This document shows, piece after piece, positions 1 through 8,752 of a stretch of DNA of 64,000 nt. The position numbers and the translations under genes are program-made. How positions within the stretch are numbered: position 1 is the stretch's first letter; each line of letters starts with the position of its first letter. Below the pieces are notes generated by a model. That model had not been told where the DNA came from. It worked only from the letters and a program-made list of their open reading frames with translations, and searched no databases. Origin of the DNA: CAVYWD01 sp963772225 (lineage in GTDB: Bacteria; Myxococcota; Myxococcia; Myxococcales; UBA5297); contig CAVYWD010000002.1 in assembly GCA_963772225.1 (NCBI GenBank), forward strand, positions 1,612,001 to 1,676,000, given 5' to 3'.

Positions 1-2
1 AG

Positions 3-890
3 AATGACATCAAGCTGGCCCAGACAGAGGCGGCCATCCAGGAGCAAGTGGCGGAAACCCTGGGCCAGGCGCTCGTCGGGGCGGGCCAGGCCGAGATCGA
101 TGACTCGCTCGGCGTCGGACACAAGATCGGCAAAGTGATAGGTCCGTGGGCCAGCGAAGTGATTCAGATCGATACCCGCAGGCCCAACGAGCGGGTGAGC
201 GATCAAATCAACCGAACGTACGAACCCTTCTTCCATGCCAAGCCAGACGGGAATAAGAACTTCGACCTTTCGCCCAATCCGAGCGCCAAGGGGCGGCTGT
301 CGAACGGCGACTTCGTCGCCTCGCTCGACAACGGGCTCCGGCGAAAGCACGAAAAGAACGGATTCGTGGTGGGCACCGCCACCGATATGGCCGTCGAGGC
401 CTCGCCCCACGTCGATCGGGTCGGCCCGCGCCCGGGCGAGCCCGACAGGACCCAGCACGTCATCCTCAGTCCGGAGGCCACCGCTCGAATCGACGAGCTC
501 CGCAACAAGACCGGGGCCCCTGCGGACAAGGCGCCAGCCGACCGACTCGCCGACGTGGGCAAGCGCGCCGCCGAGGAGCGCCAGCTCAACGAGCTCAAGA
601 TCTCTCTCCAGCAGACTTTCGGACCCCGCATCACTCAGCTGCGGAACAAGGCCGACTCGATCTTCAATATGCGGCCGGAGCTGTCGGGCCAGAAGGTCGC
701 CGTTCTGGAAGTGACGATGGATGAGCTGATGCGGTGCAAGACCCGAGATGAGATGCTCGAAACCATCGCAGCCACTCGAGCGGAGCACAATCATCTCGTC
801 GAAAGCCAGATGATTCCCGCGCGCGGTGGCCACACGGCTGCCACGCTGGACGACATGGAGCAGTCCGTCACTCGATTCTTCGGCGACTGA
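3..890 (+). CDS. Unknown protein, 3' part of gene
   Basis: The reading frame is open from the left edge of the window and ends at a TGA at 888-890, so the true start lies outside; a GTG at 48 is only an internal candidate. About 295 residues are visible. They are hydrophilic and charged, with no signal peptide, membrane segment or motif I recognise. The C-terminal half (roughly from residue 180) is rich in Glu, Arg, Leu and Gln and probably helical. Codon use is less GC-biased than in most neighbours. It converges on the OmpA-like gene with 25 bases between the stops. No function is proposed. Confidence 0.7.
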   Translation, partial: NDIKLAQTEAAIQEQVAETLGQALVGAGQAEIDDSLGVGHKIGKVIGPWASEVIQIDTRRPNERVSDQINRTYEPFFHAKPDGNKNFDLSPNPSAKGRLSNGDFVASLDNGLRRKHEKNGFVVGTATDMAVEASPHVDRVGPRPGEPDRTQHVILSPEATARIDELRNKTGAPADKAPADRLADVGKRAAEERQLNELKISLQQTFGPRITQLRNKADSIFNMRPELSGQKVAVLEVTMDELMRCKTRDEMLETIAATRAEHNHLVESQMIPARGGHTAATLDDMEQSVTRFFGD

Positions 891-915
891 TCCGACGGCG
901 CGCGAGCGTGAGGCG

Positions 916-1806
916 CTACTTTTTGGCCGCGCGCTTGGCGAAGGGCTTGGCGGTTTTCGCCGGCTTCGCTTGGGCGCTGGCGGGCGTGGGCGAAGGCAGC
1001 GCCGTCAGCGGCCTTTCCGGTAACGATGGCGTCAAAAGGATCTCGATGCGACGGTTTCGGGCGCGCCCGGCGGCGCCGGCATTCTCGGCGACTGGCTGGA
1101 ACTGGCCGTAGCCCGCCGCGACCAGGCGCTTGCCGGGAACCTTGGCCTTCTCCTGGAGGAAGCGCGCCACGCTGGCCGCGCGCGCCGCCGACAGCTCCCA
1201 GCTCGTGGCGAGCTCCCCGCGCCGTGGCTGGGCCATCGGCGAGTCGTCGGTGTGGCCCGAGACCTGAATCTGCCGGTCGCCCAGCTCGGTCAGGGTTGCG
1301 CCAACGCGCGACAGCACGTCCTTTCCGCCAGCGGTAAGGTCAGCATCGGCGGAGCCAAACAAGATCTTGTCGACCAATTCGACCTTGATCCGCCCGCCGG
1401 CCTGGGTCAGGTGGACCTCGCCCTTCTTGATCTCGGACTTGAGCTTCTCCTCGAGCGCCGCGTAGGTGCCCCCGAGCTTCTGGGGCGCTAGGTCCTTCTC
1501 GCGCCCCTCGCTGGTCAGCTCCTCGGCGCGGACGCGCGCCGAAGCCGCCTCGGTCTCTGCCACCGAGAGCCGGCTCCTGAGCTCCGCGACGCCGGCCTCG
1601 GCCTTCGCGAGCCGCTCGGCGAGCCCCGCGGCGATCTGCAGCGCGCCCTTCTTGGCCATGCGCTCCTCCGCGAGCTTGTACCAGAAGCTGCCGAGCGTCG
1701 CCGCGGCCCCGGCAAGCACCGCGAGCTGGACCGCGAGCCGCTTCGCCCCGGAGCGCGACTTCCGAGGTCCCTCGCTCACAGTAGATTCTTCGTCCGTGTC
1801 TGGCAT
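916..1806 (-). CDS. OmpA/MotB C-terminal domain envelope protein
   Basis: A 296-residue protein with one N-terminal membrane segment (about residues 25-45), a coiled-coil stretch rich in Ala, Glu and Arg (about 50-120), and an OmpA/MotB-type peptidoglycan-binding domain (about 135-255). The domain shows VSGHTDDSP, the LSAARAASVARFL helix and the RNRRIEI end motif. The tail is rich in Pro, Ala and Lys. The topology (inner-membrane anchor, coiled coil, OmpA domain) is that of MotB-like or TolR-like wall-anchoring proteins rather than an outer-membrane barrel. I start it at ATG 1806; an upstream in-frame codon would add 19 unlike residues. It stands alone, so its partner is unknown. Confidence 0.82.
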   Translation of the reverse strand: MPDTDEESTVSEGPRKSRSGAKRLAVQLAVLAGAAATLGSFWYKLAEERMAKKGALQIAAGLAERLAKAEAGVAELRSRLSVAETEAASARVRAEELTSEGREKDLAPQKLGGTYAALEEKLKSEIKKGEVHLTQAGGRIKVELVDKILFGSADADLTAGGKDVLSRVGATLTELGDRQIQVSGHTDDSPMAQPRRGELATSWELSAARAASVARFLQEKAKVPGKRLVAAGYGQFQPVAENAGAAGRARNRRIEILLTPSLPERPLTALPSPTPASAQAKPAKTAKPFAKRAAKK

Positions 1807-3023
1807 GGGCAGATGGATGGCACGGTGCCCTTCAACGGCCCGTCTCCACCCCTCTCCTTTCAAACCGTCCGTGCGGACTTCATGCCGGCGAGTCTATCGA
1901 AACTCGGCTCTGGGCGAGGAGCCTTGCAGGTCCGCCCCTCGCGCCTGCGCCCGTTTCGGGCAGGACCGGACACGCAAAGAACCGTCCGCCGCCCTGGCCC
2001 TTCGAGCGCCGAGCATTGAGCGGGCGCCTGTCGCTGCGCTGCGCGAGATTGCGCAGCAGGCGCTCTCGCGCGGGCGATGTCAGATGCCGTGGGGGGCCGT
2101 GGGGGACAGGTCCTCGCGGCCTCCGCCGCGGCCGCGGCGCCGGTCGCAGTCCCGGTGCTCCTGTTTCAGAAATGGATCGTCCCGGGGCTTGCCGGCGGGG
2201 CTTAGAAAGAATAGGTCGACATTGCCGCGAAGCACCTTGGGCAACGGGCGAATGGCGTCGCTTGGCTTGGCATTGACAACCCGACGCGCGAGGAAGGGCC
2301 CAATGAACAAGGAAGGTGTTTCTCGTTCCGCCGCTCGTCGCGGCGCTCAGCCGGATGCGCGCATCGCCCTTTCGGCCTCTGCATCTCGACTCGCGGTGAG
2401 ACTGGCATTGGGCCTATTGGGGCTCATCGGCAGGGCCATCGTGACCAAGAGGCGAGACTGCTCGAACGCGTGAAGAGCCCGCTCCGACCGAATGGTGACC
2501 TCACGCCGGAATGATGACCAAGGCGGAACCTGCGAGAGAACGGCACCTGCCTCGGCGGCTGGCGCGGCAGCGTCCAGCAGGACCGGGAGCCCCCGGTTGA
2601 TCCGCTGTGGCCCGTCGCCTCCGACGTCGGTGGGTCGCTCGAGTGCGAGCCCCGCGTCGCGATCGGGTCGCGCTCCGTCGAGGGCCGCCCTGGCACACTC
2701 TGCCGGCGCCGCCCGCGGATGCCCATATCGAGCACCGAGCCCGGCGCGCCGGCAGGCAGGTGATCGCGCAGCAGCGCGGTACCTTTATCGATGCGCACGG
2801 CCGGGAAGGCGTCGTGGGGCAGGCTCACCCGAGGCTCACCCGGCTAGAAGCCGAAGGTGGACCCTTTCAAGCCAGCATCGGATCTTTGAACCGGAAGCGC
2901 TTCGGATGCATGTCGGCGTTTGGGAAATCCCCCTTGGCAAGGCCGTTGGAGCGCGGGTGCGCGGGTTCCGAGCTCGGGCCTCCAGCTGCTTGCGGAGCCG
3001 CCGGTCCCGGGACGAGCAAGGGC
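1807..3023. other. Gene-poor stretch, about 1.2 kb
   Basis: No intact gene is convincing here. Open frames on both strands have Arg/Ser/Pro-rich translations typical of shadow reading in GC-rich DNA. The one protein-like patch is the possible methyltransferase remnant listed separately (2700-2828). I saw no tRNA, terminator or mobile-element ends. Confidence 0.5.
2424..2828 (-). pseudogene. Possible decayed methyltransferase (RsmC/MTS-like) remnant
   Basis: The first 35 residues on the minus strand, ending near 2720, read like the motif I region of small-domain class I SAM methyltransferases: a Asp/Lys-Gly-Thr-x-Leu-Leu segment followed by PGSVLDMG, where the family has VLDLGCG. After that point the frame becomes low-complexity Arg/Ser/Thr. 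A more protein-like frame, containing RINRGLPVLLDAAAPAAEAG, continues on the same strand in another phase. This fits a frameshifted or truncated gene. It is a pattern-based call and could be coincidence. Confidence 0.3.
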
Positions 3024-5240
3024 CTATGGCTTCGACTTGGAGCTGCGGCGCGCCCGGATCATCTGCGCCAGGAGCGTGAGCCCGATCCAGCCCCCCCCGG
3101 CGAGCGTCAGAATCACCCCCGCCCGCAGCCCGGGCGCTCGGTAGCGCATCTCCACCCGGTGCTCTCCTTCGGGGACCAGGATGGCGCGACCGAAGAGGTC
3201 GGCGCGGAGCACCTCCGCCGGCCGGCCGTCGAGGCTCGCGCTCCAGCCCGCGTCCCATCCATCCGCGACGAACAGCGCGCAGTCGGCTTTCGACCGGGTG
3301 CGGGCGGCGATGCGCTCCTCGGCATAGCCCTCCACGCTCACCTCGGCGCCAGGCCCGCACTTCGCCGCGCCGCCCTCCACGACAATGTCCGCGACGGGGT
3401 CGAAGCCGGGCGATCGCATGGCCTCGAGCGCCTCACTCGGGCCAGCCACGGCGATGGCGCGGGCGAGCCGGATTCGCCTCCCGGGCGACGCCGTGGCCTG
3501 CGGCGCGTCTCCCGGCGACGGCAGGTGATAGGCCACCGCGAAGGCGCGGTCGAAGAGGGCTGGAGCGAGCTCGGCGAGGAGCCGCGGCCGCTGCCCGGCG
3601 CCGGCGATGGGCAGATAGCCCTCCGAGCTCTCGACGCCGAAGAGCGCGCCGTAGTTCCCCTCCGACCACCGGATACGCAAGGGGCCGACGTCGGCCTTTG
3701 GCGCGGCGAGCGCCTGCGCCAGCCCCGGCGGCGGCTGCGAGAGCCACTCGGTCGGCGCGAGGTACGACTGGCTCAGGCCGCGGTTCCCGAGGAGCGCGAC
3801 CGCCGGGACGGCGAGCGCGGCCAGCCACTCCGCCTTCGAGAGCAGGGCGAGCGCAGCGGCCGACGACAGCGCCGCGGAGAGCAGGAGCTGGCGCGTCAGC
3901 CCCGGCCAGAGCGCCGCGAGGTTCTCGGCGCTCGGCGCCGGCGCGGCTGCGAGCACAGCGCGCCCCAGCGGGCCACCCGCGCCCAACAGCGCCGCGCCGG
4001 CCGCGGCCCAGAGCGCCAGCGCGAGGAAGACCGCCCCGGCGAGCGCCCAGCGGGACGCCGGCTTTGAATCGCCCCTGAGCTGAAGGCCCCAGGCGGCGAG
4101 CGCGCAGAGCGCCAGCGCGGTGAAGGCGAGGAGCTTCTCGGGAAAGCGGAACGCCCGCCAGAAAGGGAGCGCCCGGTAGAGCAACGCGTAGAAGGGCAAG
4201 TGCCGGCCCAGCGCGAAGAGAAGGCTCCCCGCCGCCAAGGCCCCGAGCCATCGGGCGCGCGACCCGCCTTTCAGGACCGCCGCGAGCCCGAGCGCGAGCG
4301 CCGGCGCGCCGAGGAAGAGGCTGTCCTCCCAGAGCCCGCCGAAGCCCTGAACCGCGAAGAGCGCGGCGGGCTGAACGCCCTGGGCCGACTCGACGAACGG
4401 GTGCGCGGCGACGAGCTCGATGAGGCGCAGCGGCGCGAGCGAGTGCCACTGAACCTGATCGAGCGTCCGCAGCCCGGAGACCACCGAGCCGAACGCGAGC
4501 GCCGCCGGGAGCGCCTGCACCGCGCTGAGGAGGCCGGTCCAGATGCCCATGAGCGCGAGGCGGCCCAGGGCGCGCCGCCATCCGAGGCGCCGCGCGCGGG
4601 CCGCGGCGAGAGCCGCGCAGAGGGCCGCGCCCACCACGAAGGCCTGCGGATCGCCCGCCAGCGCGCAGCTCGCGAGGGCCAGCGCGCCCGCCGCGAGCGG
4701 GCCGAGGCCGCGCGCCGTGAGCCCGGCCTCGATTCCCCAGAGCGCCCAAGGCAGCGCGCTCGACGAGAGCAGGTACGGCAGGCTCGCGTCCATGCTCGAG
4801 AGGTAGCCCGAGAAGGCGTAGAGCAGGCCGCCGCCGAGCGAAGGCCAGGCGCGCAGCCCCCAGGCCCGGAGCAGGAGATAGAGCCCCAGCGCCGCCGCGG
4901 CATGCGCCAGGACGACCGACGCGTTGAGCGCCAGGGCGCGCGAGCCCAGGATCTCGAGCAGCCCGAAGGGATGAAAGGCACCGGTGACCACGCTGCCCAC
5001 GAAGGATGCGCCCAGGCCGTCGTAGGGGTACCACTCGGGAAGCTCGCCTCCAGAGATTCGCCGCGCGAGGTAATACCTCGCCGGCAGGACGACGAGCTGC
5101 ATGTCGCCGCCGAAGAAGACCCGGCGGGCCGTCAACGCCTCGCCGAAGAAGGCGATGAGCGCGAGGGCGGCCGAGCCGGCGAGCGCCAGTCGAGGCGCGG
5201 CGGAAGCCTCTCGGGGGCCGGTCGCGCGGTGGGAGATCAT
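3024..5240 (-). CDS. Large polytopic membrane protein, YfhO-like
   Basis: A 738-residue integral membrane protein with about a dozen hydrophobic segments (from about residue 15 to 530), then a soluble domain, then a last membrane segment near the C-terminus. It resembles YfhO-type proteins (GT-C-like fold, linked in Gram-positives to glycosylation of lipoteichoic acids): an early acidic loop GGDMQ, the WYPYDGLG-type motif, and the C-terminal pattern ending in GEHRVEMRYRAPGLRAG before the final helix. I chose ATG 5240 because the first membrane segment follows within 20 residues; upstream residues are Arg/Ser-rich and unlike protein. Substrate is unknown. Neighbours are separate units. Confidence 0.72.
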   Translation of the reverse strand: MISHRATGPREASAAPRLALAGSAALALIAFFGEALTARRVFFGGDMQLVVLPARYYLARRISGGELPEWYPYDGLGASFVGSVVTGAFHPFGLLEILGSRALALNASVVLAHAAAALGLYLLLRAWGLRAWPSLGGGLLYAFSGYLSSMDASLPYLLSSSALPWALWGIEAGLTARGLGPLAAGALALASCALAGDPQAFVVGAALCAALAAARARRLGWRRALGRLALMGIWTGLLSAVQALPAALAFGSVVSGLRTLDQVQWHSLAPLRLIELVAAHPFVESAQGVQPAALFAVQGFGGLWEDSLFLGAPALALGLAAVLKGGSRARWLGALAAGSLLFALGRHLPFYALLYRALPFWRAFRFPEKLLAFTALALCALAAWGLQLRGDSKPASRWALAGAVFLALALWAAAGAALLGAGGPLGRAVLAAAPAPSAENLAALWPGLTRQLLLSAALSSAAALALLSKAEWLAALAVPAVALLGNRGLSQSYLAPTEWLSQPPPGLAQALAAPKADVGPLRIRWSEGNYGALFGVESSEGYLPIAGAGQRPRLLAELAPALFDRAFAVAYHLPSPGDAPQATASPGRRIRLARAIAVAGPSEALEAMRSPGFDPVADIVVEGGAAKCGPGAEVSVEGYAEERIAARTRSKADCALFVADGWDAGWSASLDGRPAEVLRADLFGRAILVPEGEHRVEMRYRAPGLRAGVILTLAGGGWIGLTLLAQMIRARRSSKSKP

Positions 5241-5719
5241 CCGCGCCGCGTTATACCCCGACTGCGAAGCCCAACGGACAGCGCGGGCGCCGCGACTTTC
5301 GTCCCTGCGGTGCGAGATCTCGCGCGGGCTGGCAAAAGGCTCCAGGCTCTCGACCGCGGCCGGGCCAGGGACCTTGAGGGCGCGAACGGGATGCACTCGA
5401 GCCAAGTTCTTCGCCGAGCCGAGTCCCCGCAGAACCATCGACCATCGACGAACGACGCGAGCCTGCGCCGCGACGGTCGCCAACATGTCTCGCGGTCTCC
5501 AGGCGCAGCCTCGCTCGTAGCCCCGGCAAGGCCCGCGCGCTGGAGCGCGATCGCCCTTAGGAATCGCGCAGAAGGAGATGCTCGATCTCTCAAGGTCCGA
5601 GGCGCCCGAATGGCAAGGCGCGAGGAGGGCGCATGCCAGAGGGCATGTCACCGACGAGCAACGATGCCAGCCGGGATGGATCGGACGTTGAGATGGAGCA
5701 GAAACTTCGGAGCGATGAC
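5241..5719. other. Intergenic region holding one copy of a dispersed repeat
   Basis: About 480 bases between the start of the YfhO-like gene and the end of the TetR gene. No gene is supported. It contains the inverted-repeat copy at 5372-5472, which has a partner at 8525-8631. Nothing else was recognised. Confidence 0.5.
5372..5472 (-). repeat. Dispersed repeat, copy A (inverted relative to copy B)
   Basis: Read on the minus strand, this stretch matches 8525-8631 on the plus strand from a GCGGCGCAG start, through a GATNGTCNATGGTTNATNGTTCT-like core, to TTCGCGCCCTCAAGG. The match is clear but imperfect, with small indels. Both copies lie in intergenic DNA and no transposase is nearby, so this looks like a non-coding dispersed element. 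Confidence 0.7.
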
Positions 5720-6496
5720 TTAAGCTCGAGGCGGCCGCTGACCGGGGCGCGTCGGGCCGCGCGGCCGCCGCTCTCCCGAGGCAGGTCGACCCGAGCCGCT
5801 GCGGTCGCCGGTTCGAGCCAGGGCGGGTGGCCGCCGCTGTTCGGGCGGGCCGGCGAAGAGGCTGTCGCGCGCCATGCGCATCAGCTCACGCAGCGCGTGG
5901 TCGAGCCCACTGCGCGCGTCGGCGCCCTCTTTGCCGGGAAAGACGTCCGCCGTGGCGATGGTCACGATGACCAGCTGCACGACGAGAATGAGATAGGACC
6001 GGGGGTCGACGTCGGGCCGGCAGATGCCGCGGCGCTGCCCCTCGGCCACGCCCTGGCCGATGAGGTCCAGCCAAGGCATGATCTCCTCGGAGAAGTCGCT
6101 GCGGTACGCCTCCGGGCGATCGAGCGCCTTGCGCAGGACGAGGCGCGCGCGGTCCGGCTCCCGCGAATAGAAGTTGATGAGCTCGCTCATCAGGACCTGG
6201 AACTGGGACGGGCCGGAGCGGGCGTCGCGCAGCATGACAGGCACCACCTGGCTCCAGTGCTCCAGGACTTGCCGGTTCACCGCGTCGAGCAGCGCCTCCT
6301 TCGTGGCGAAGTAGTGGAGCACCGTCGGCTTGCGAACCCCCACTGCGTCGGCGACCTCCTGCAGGGTGGTGCCGTCGAACCCATGGGCGGCGAACAGGCG
6401 GGTCGCGGCGGTCAGGACGTGGGCTCGGACATCTCCGCGAGGGCGCCGCACGCGCTTCGCGGCACGCGCGGTTGAACGGATCGTTGTCATCGTCAT
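5720..6496 (-). CDS. TetR family transcriptional regulator
   Basis: A 258-residue DNA-binding protein. The N-terminal TetR_N domain has the helix-turn-helix at about residues 43-69: TTLQEVADAVGVRKPTVLHYF followed by ATKEALLDAV. The C-terminal ligand domain (about 85-215) is helical, and the last 40 residues are a disordered Arg/Pro/Gly tail. It is the only intact regulator gene inside the block that carries the paired TACC-N4-GGTA operators (6.9-44.1 kb), and the first operator pair lies 427 bases upstream of its start. I infer that it is the repressor of that regulon, with an acyl-CoA or other lipid as possible ligand; the sequence does not prove this. A start at 6490 is equally possible. 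Confidence 0.88.
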   Translation of the reverse strand: MTMTTIRSTARAAKRVRRPRGDVRAHVLTAATRLFAAHGFDGTTLQEVADAVGVRKPTVLHYFATKEALLDAVNRQVLEHWSQVVPVMLRDARSGPSQFQVLMSELINFYSREPDRARLVLRKALDRPEAYRSDFSEEIMPWLDLIGQGVAEGQRRGICRPDVDPRSYLILVVQLVIVTIATADVFPGKEGADARSGLDHALRELMRMARDSLFAGPPEQRRPPALARTGDRSGSGRPASGERRPRGPTRPGQRPPRA

Positions 6497-6583
6497 CGGG
6501 GGTCATGCTACTCGCCCGAGGGCCCCGGCGCCGCAGAAAGCGATCGCGGCGCGCTCGGCTTTCTCGGCGGTCCGTGCGAGCGG

Positions 6584-6833
6584 TCGGCGAGGCGATCCCC
6601 ATGCGTTCGAGGGCGCCCTCGAGCTCCGGCCGGAGCGGCGCTTCGAAGGCCATGGGGCGCGCCGGACTTGGGGTGTGGCAGGGCCGGCGAATTGAATGCG
6701 TGCGCCCGGTCTCGTGCGCAGGAGACGAGCGACTCACCAGCTCGCCCTTCGCCCGGACGGTGTGGTTGGGAAGGCGCCCTCCTGGAGGTTCGTCCCGCGC
6801 TCGGCCTTGCTCTTGGCGGCCTGCGCGTGCTCG
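6584..6833 (-). pseudogene. Fragment of an RluA-family pseudouridine synthase gene
   Basis: This stretch is a degraded relative of the intact gene at 56331-57305, in the same orientation. It keeps the C-terminal coding part almost in register (residues MAFEAPL, PELEGALERMGIASP) and an upstream part encoding ETGRTH and KSKAERGTNLQ. About 150 bases corresponding to 56420-56575 of the intact gene are missing, and frameshifts break the rest. The S4 domain and the catalytic HRLD region are absent. It sits between the TetR gene and the first regulon operator, so it may mark a recombination scar. Confidence 0.8.
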
Positions 6834-6920
6834 ATCCGCGTGCCCTCCTCGAAGCCTGCCCCGGGCACGGTCTGAAATCCCGGTCGGCGCCGCCGAGCGC
6901 TGCTCGCGGTTTTCGAACTC

Positions 6921-6956
6921 TATACCCTATGGTATAGTAACAGGTACCATTCGGTA
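6921..6956. promoter_or_regulatory. Regulon operator pair A, before the secreted lipase
   Basis: Two palindromes lie 22 bp apart, centre to centre. The first, TATACCCTATGGTATA (6921-6936), is perfect in its six-base arms. The second is TACC-ATTC-GGTA (6945-6956). A -10-like TATAGT (6933-6938) on the plus strand begins inside the right arm of the first site, so a bound protein would block the promoter. The lipase start lies 145 bases downstream. Confidence 0.75.
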
Positions 6957-7101
6957 GACGCATCGTTGCGAGCGAGGCCGACGAGATCGGAGCGACCCGC
7001 TCTCAGGGACGGTCCGGCTTCCGGGCGCCGCTGCCCGAGCGAGGCGTCGCTGCGGCGCCGAGGATAGCGGTCCATCCTCGCAGGACGATAAGGGGACAGA
7101 C

Positions 7102-8478
7102 ATGCATCGGTTTCTGCTCAAGGTTGTCGCCGTGCCGGCCGCGCTCTTCGTAGCACTGTCCTCGGGTGCCTGCGGTGGCTCGAGCGGGCCTTCCCCGCAA
7201 CCCTCGCCTCAGCCGACGCCTACGCCTTCGCCAACGCCCACGCCATCCCCGCCTCCGGGGCCGACTCCCACGCCCACGCCGACTCCCACGCCCACGCCGA
7301 CTCCCACGCCAGCACCGGCGCCCGAGCAGGTGTCCTCCGCCGACCAGGTGCACGCGGGCGCGCCCACCGACGTCGTGGCCGCCGGACAGCTGGGCGACGT
7401 CATCTACTACATGCCCGAGCAGCTCCCGTTCATCGGCGGCCACGCCTGGCTCGTGCTCTACCGCTCCACGAATGCGCTGGGTCAGCGGGTCGCCGTCTCG
7501 GGCACCGTGATCGTCCCCACGGCCGCCTGGAGCGGGGCTGGCCCGCGGCCCATCGTCGCCTTGGCGCACGCGACCGTCGGCGTCACCGACGGATGTGCTC
7601 CCAGCACGACGATGACGACTTCCTCATTGCTCGGGAACTCGTACATGGAAGCGTCGAACGTCACGACGCTGCTGGGCAAGGGCTGGGCAATCGCGCTGAC
7701 CGACTACGAGGGGCTCGGCACGCCGGGCAAGCACACCTATTCGGTGAACTTGTCCGAGGCTCGCGCCGTCCTCGACTCCGTGCGCGCCGCCGTGCGGCTC
7801 CCCGGGACCGGGCTCGACCCGAAGGCGCCCGTCGTGATCTGGGGCTATTCGCAGGGCGGCGGCGCGGCCACAGCGGCGGCCGAGGCGGAGCCCGCCTACG
7901 CGCCCGAGTTCGACTGGAAGGGCGTGGCCGCGGGCGGCGTCAACGCCGACCTCAACGCGGTGGCCGACGCCAACGAGGGCGGGGCGTATTACGGCTTCGT
8001 CGCCGCCGCTTCGACCGGCCTGGACACTGCCTACCCGGAGCTCGACCTCGACTCCTATTTGAACGACGCGGGAAAGGCGTTGTTCGACTCCGCCGAAACG
8101 AAGAATGGCTGCCTGCTCGACCTGCTGGGCACCGACTACGCCTACCATTCCACGAAGGACTTCTGCACCACCGACCCGCGCCCGACGCCGGCGTGGCAGA
8201 AACGCCTCGGGGAAAACAAGGTCGGAGGCGTGAAGATTCAGATGCCGGCGCTCCTCTACCATGGCACCAATGACGACGTGATCCCGTACGCGGTCGGCAC
8301 CGGGCTGCGCGACAGCTGGTGCGCTCTCGGTTCTTCGGTCGAGTGGAAGGACTACACCGCGCTTACCATCGGCAACTGGCTCGCCCATATCAGCGTCCAG
8401 AGCCAGGCGGCCCCCGACGCCATCCAGTGGCTCGCCGATCGCTTCAACGGCAAGGCGGCCGGGAGCAGCTGCAAGTGA
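7102..8478 (+). CDS. Secreted lipoprotein lipase/esterase, secretory lipase family
   Basis: A 458-residue exported enzyme of the alpha/beta-hydrolase secretory lipase type (LIP family), expected to hydrolyse acyl esters at the cell surface. The N-terminus is a lipoprotein signal with lipobox LSSGAC (Cys24). A Pro-Thr repeat linker follows (about residues 30-72), then the catalytic domain. The nucleophile elbow is GYSQG with Ser248; the acid is Asp389 or Asp390 in YHGTNDD; the likely catalytic His is His427 in NWLAHIS. The length fits the family. It is a single-gene unit behind operator pair A, which places it in the regulon with the ole operon. A substrate cannot be read from sequence. Confidence 0.87.
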   Translation: MHRFLLKVVAVPAALFVALSSGACGGSSGPSPQPSPQPTPTPSPTPTPSPPPGPTPTPTPTPTPTPTPTPAPAPEQVSSADQVHAGAPTDVVAAGQLGDVIYYMPEQLPFIGGHAWLVLYRSTNALGQRVAVSGTVIVPTAAWSGAGPRPIVALAHATVGVTDGCAPSTTMTTSSLLGNSYMEASNVTTLLGKGWAIALTDYEGLGTPGKHTYSVNLSEARAVLDSVRAAVRLPGTGLDPKAPVVIWGYSQGGGAATAAAEAEPAYAPEFDWKGVAAGGVNADLNAVADANEGGAYYGFVAAASTGLDTAYPELDLDSYLNDAGKALFDSAETKNGCLLDLLGTDYAYHSTKDFCTTDPRPTPAWQKRLGENKVGGVKIQMPALLYHGTNDDVIPYAVGTGLRDSWCALGSSVEWKDYTALTIGNWLAHISVQSQAAPDAIQWLADRFNGKAAGSSCK

Positions 8479-8752
8479 CCTAGCGAGGCCGCACCTCAGA
8501 CCGACGAGCCATGTTGGAGAAGGTGCGGCGCAGCCTCGCGTCGATAGTTGATAGTCAATGGTTGATAGTTCTCGGCGCAAATCCCGCTCGGCAAAACTTG
8601 ACTCAAGTGCATCACGTTCGCGCCCTCAAGGCCTCCAGCGGCTCGAACGCCACGCCACGCCTCGCCGGCCTTTGACGCTGGCGACGACATCGCTCGCCGT
8701 CACGCCCGCCAGGCAGCCTGGGCCGCGACGTCGCACTCCGTCTCGGTCCTGC
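8479..8752. other. Convergent intergenic region with dispersed repeat copy B
   Basis: Lies between the stop codons of the lipase and the Kelch lipoprotein. It contains repeat copy B and no supported gene. I did not find a clear stem-loop terminator. Confidence 0.5.
8525..8631 (+). repeat. Dispersed repeat, copy B
   Basis: Partner of copy A (5372-5472, opposite orientation). It holds internal near-repeats of the unit TTGATAGT/TCAATGG and ends with TTCGCGCCCTCAAGG. The two copies flank the segment 5.5-8.5 kb, which contains the TetR gene, the RluA fragment, operator pair A and the lipase. Confidence 0.7.

Noticed and set aside
2607..4067. Long open frame on the plus strand opposite the YfhO-like gene
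   Set aside because: Its translation is dominated by Arg, Pro and Ala without domain text, and the opposite strand has a clear membrane protein with normal codon use. It is a shadow of that gene.
5808..5824. GGTTCGAGCC, similar to the T-loop of a tRNA
   Set aside because: It lies within the coding frame of the TetR gene and no acceptor stem or anticodon arm can be formed around it.
7200..7320. Repeated ACGCCCACGCCGACTCCC units as a mobile or regulatory repeat
   Set aside because: They encode the Pro-Thr linker of the secreted lipase in frame; this is coding repetition.
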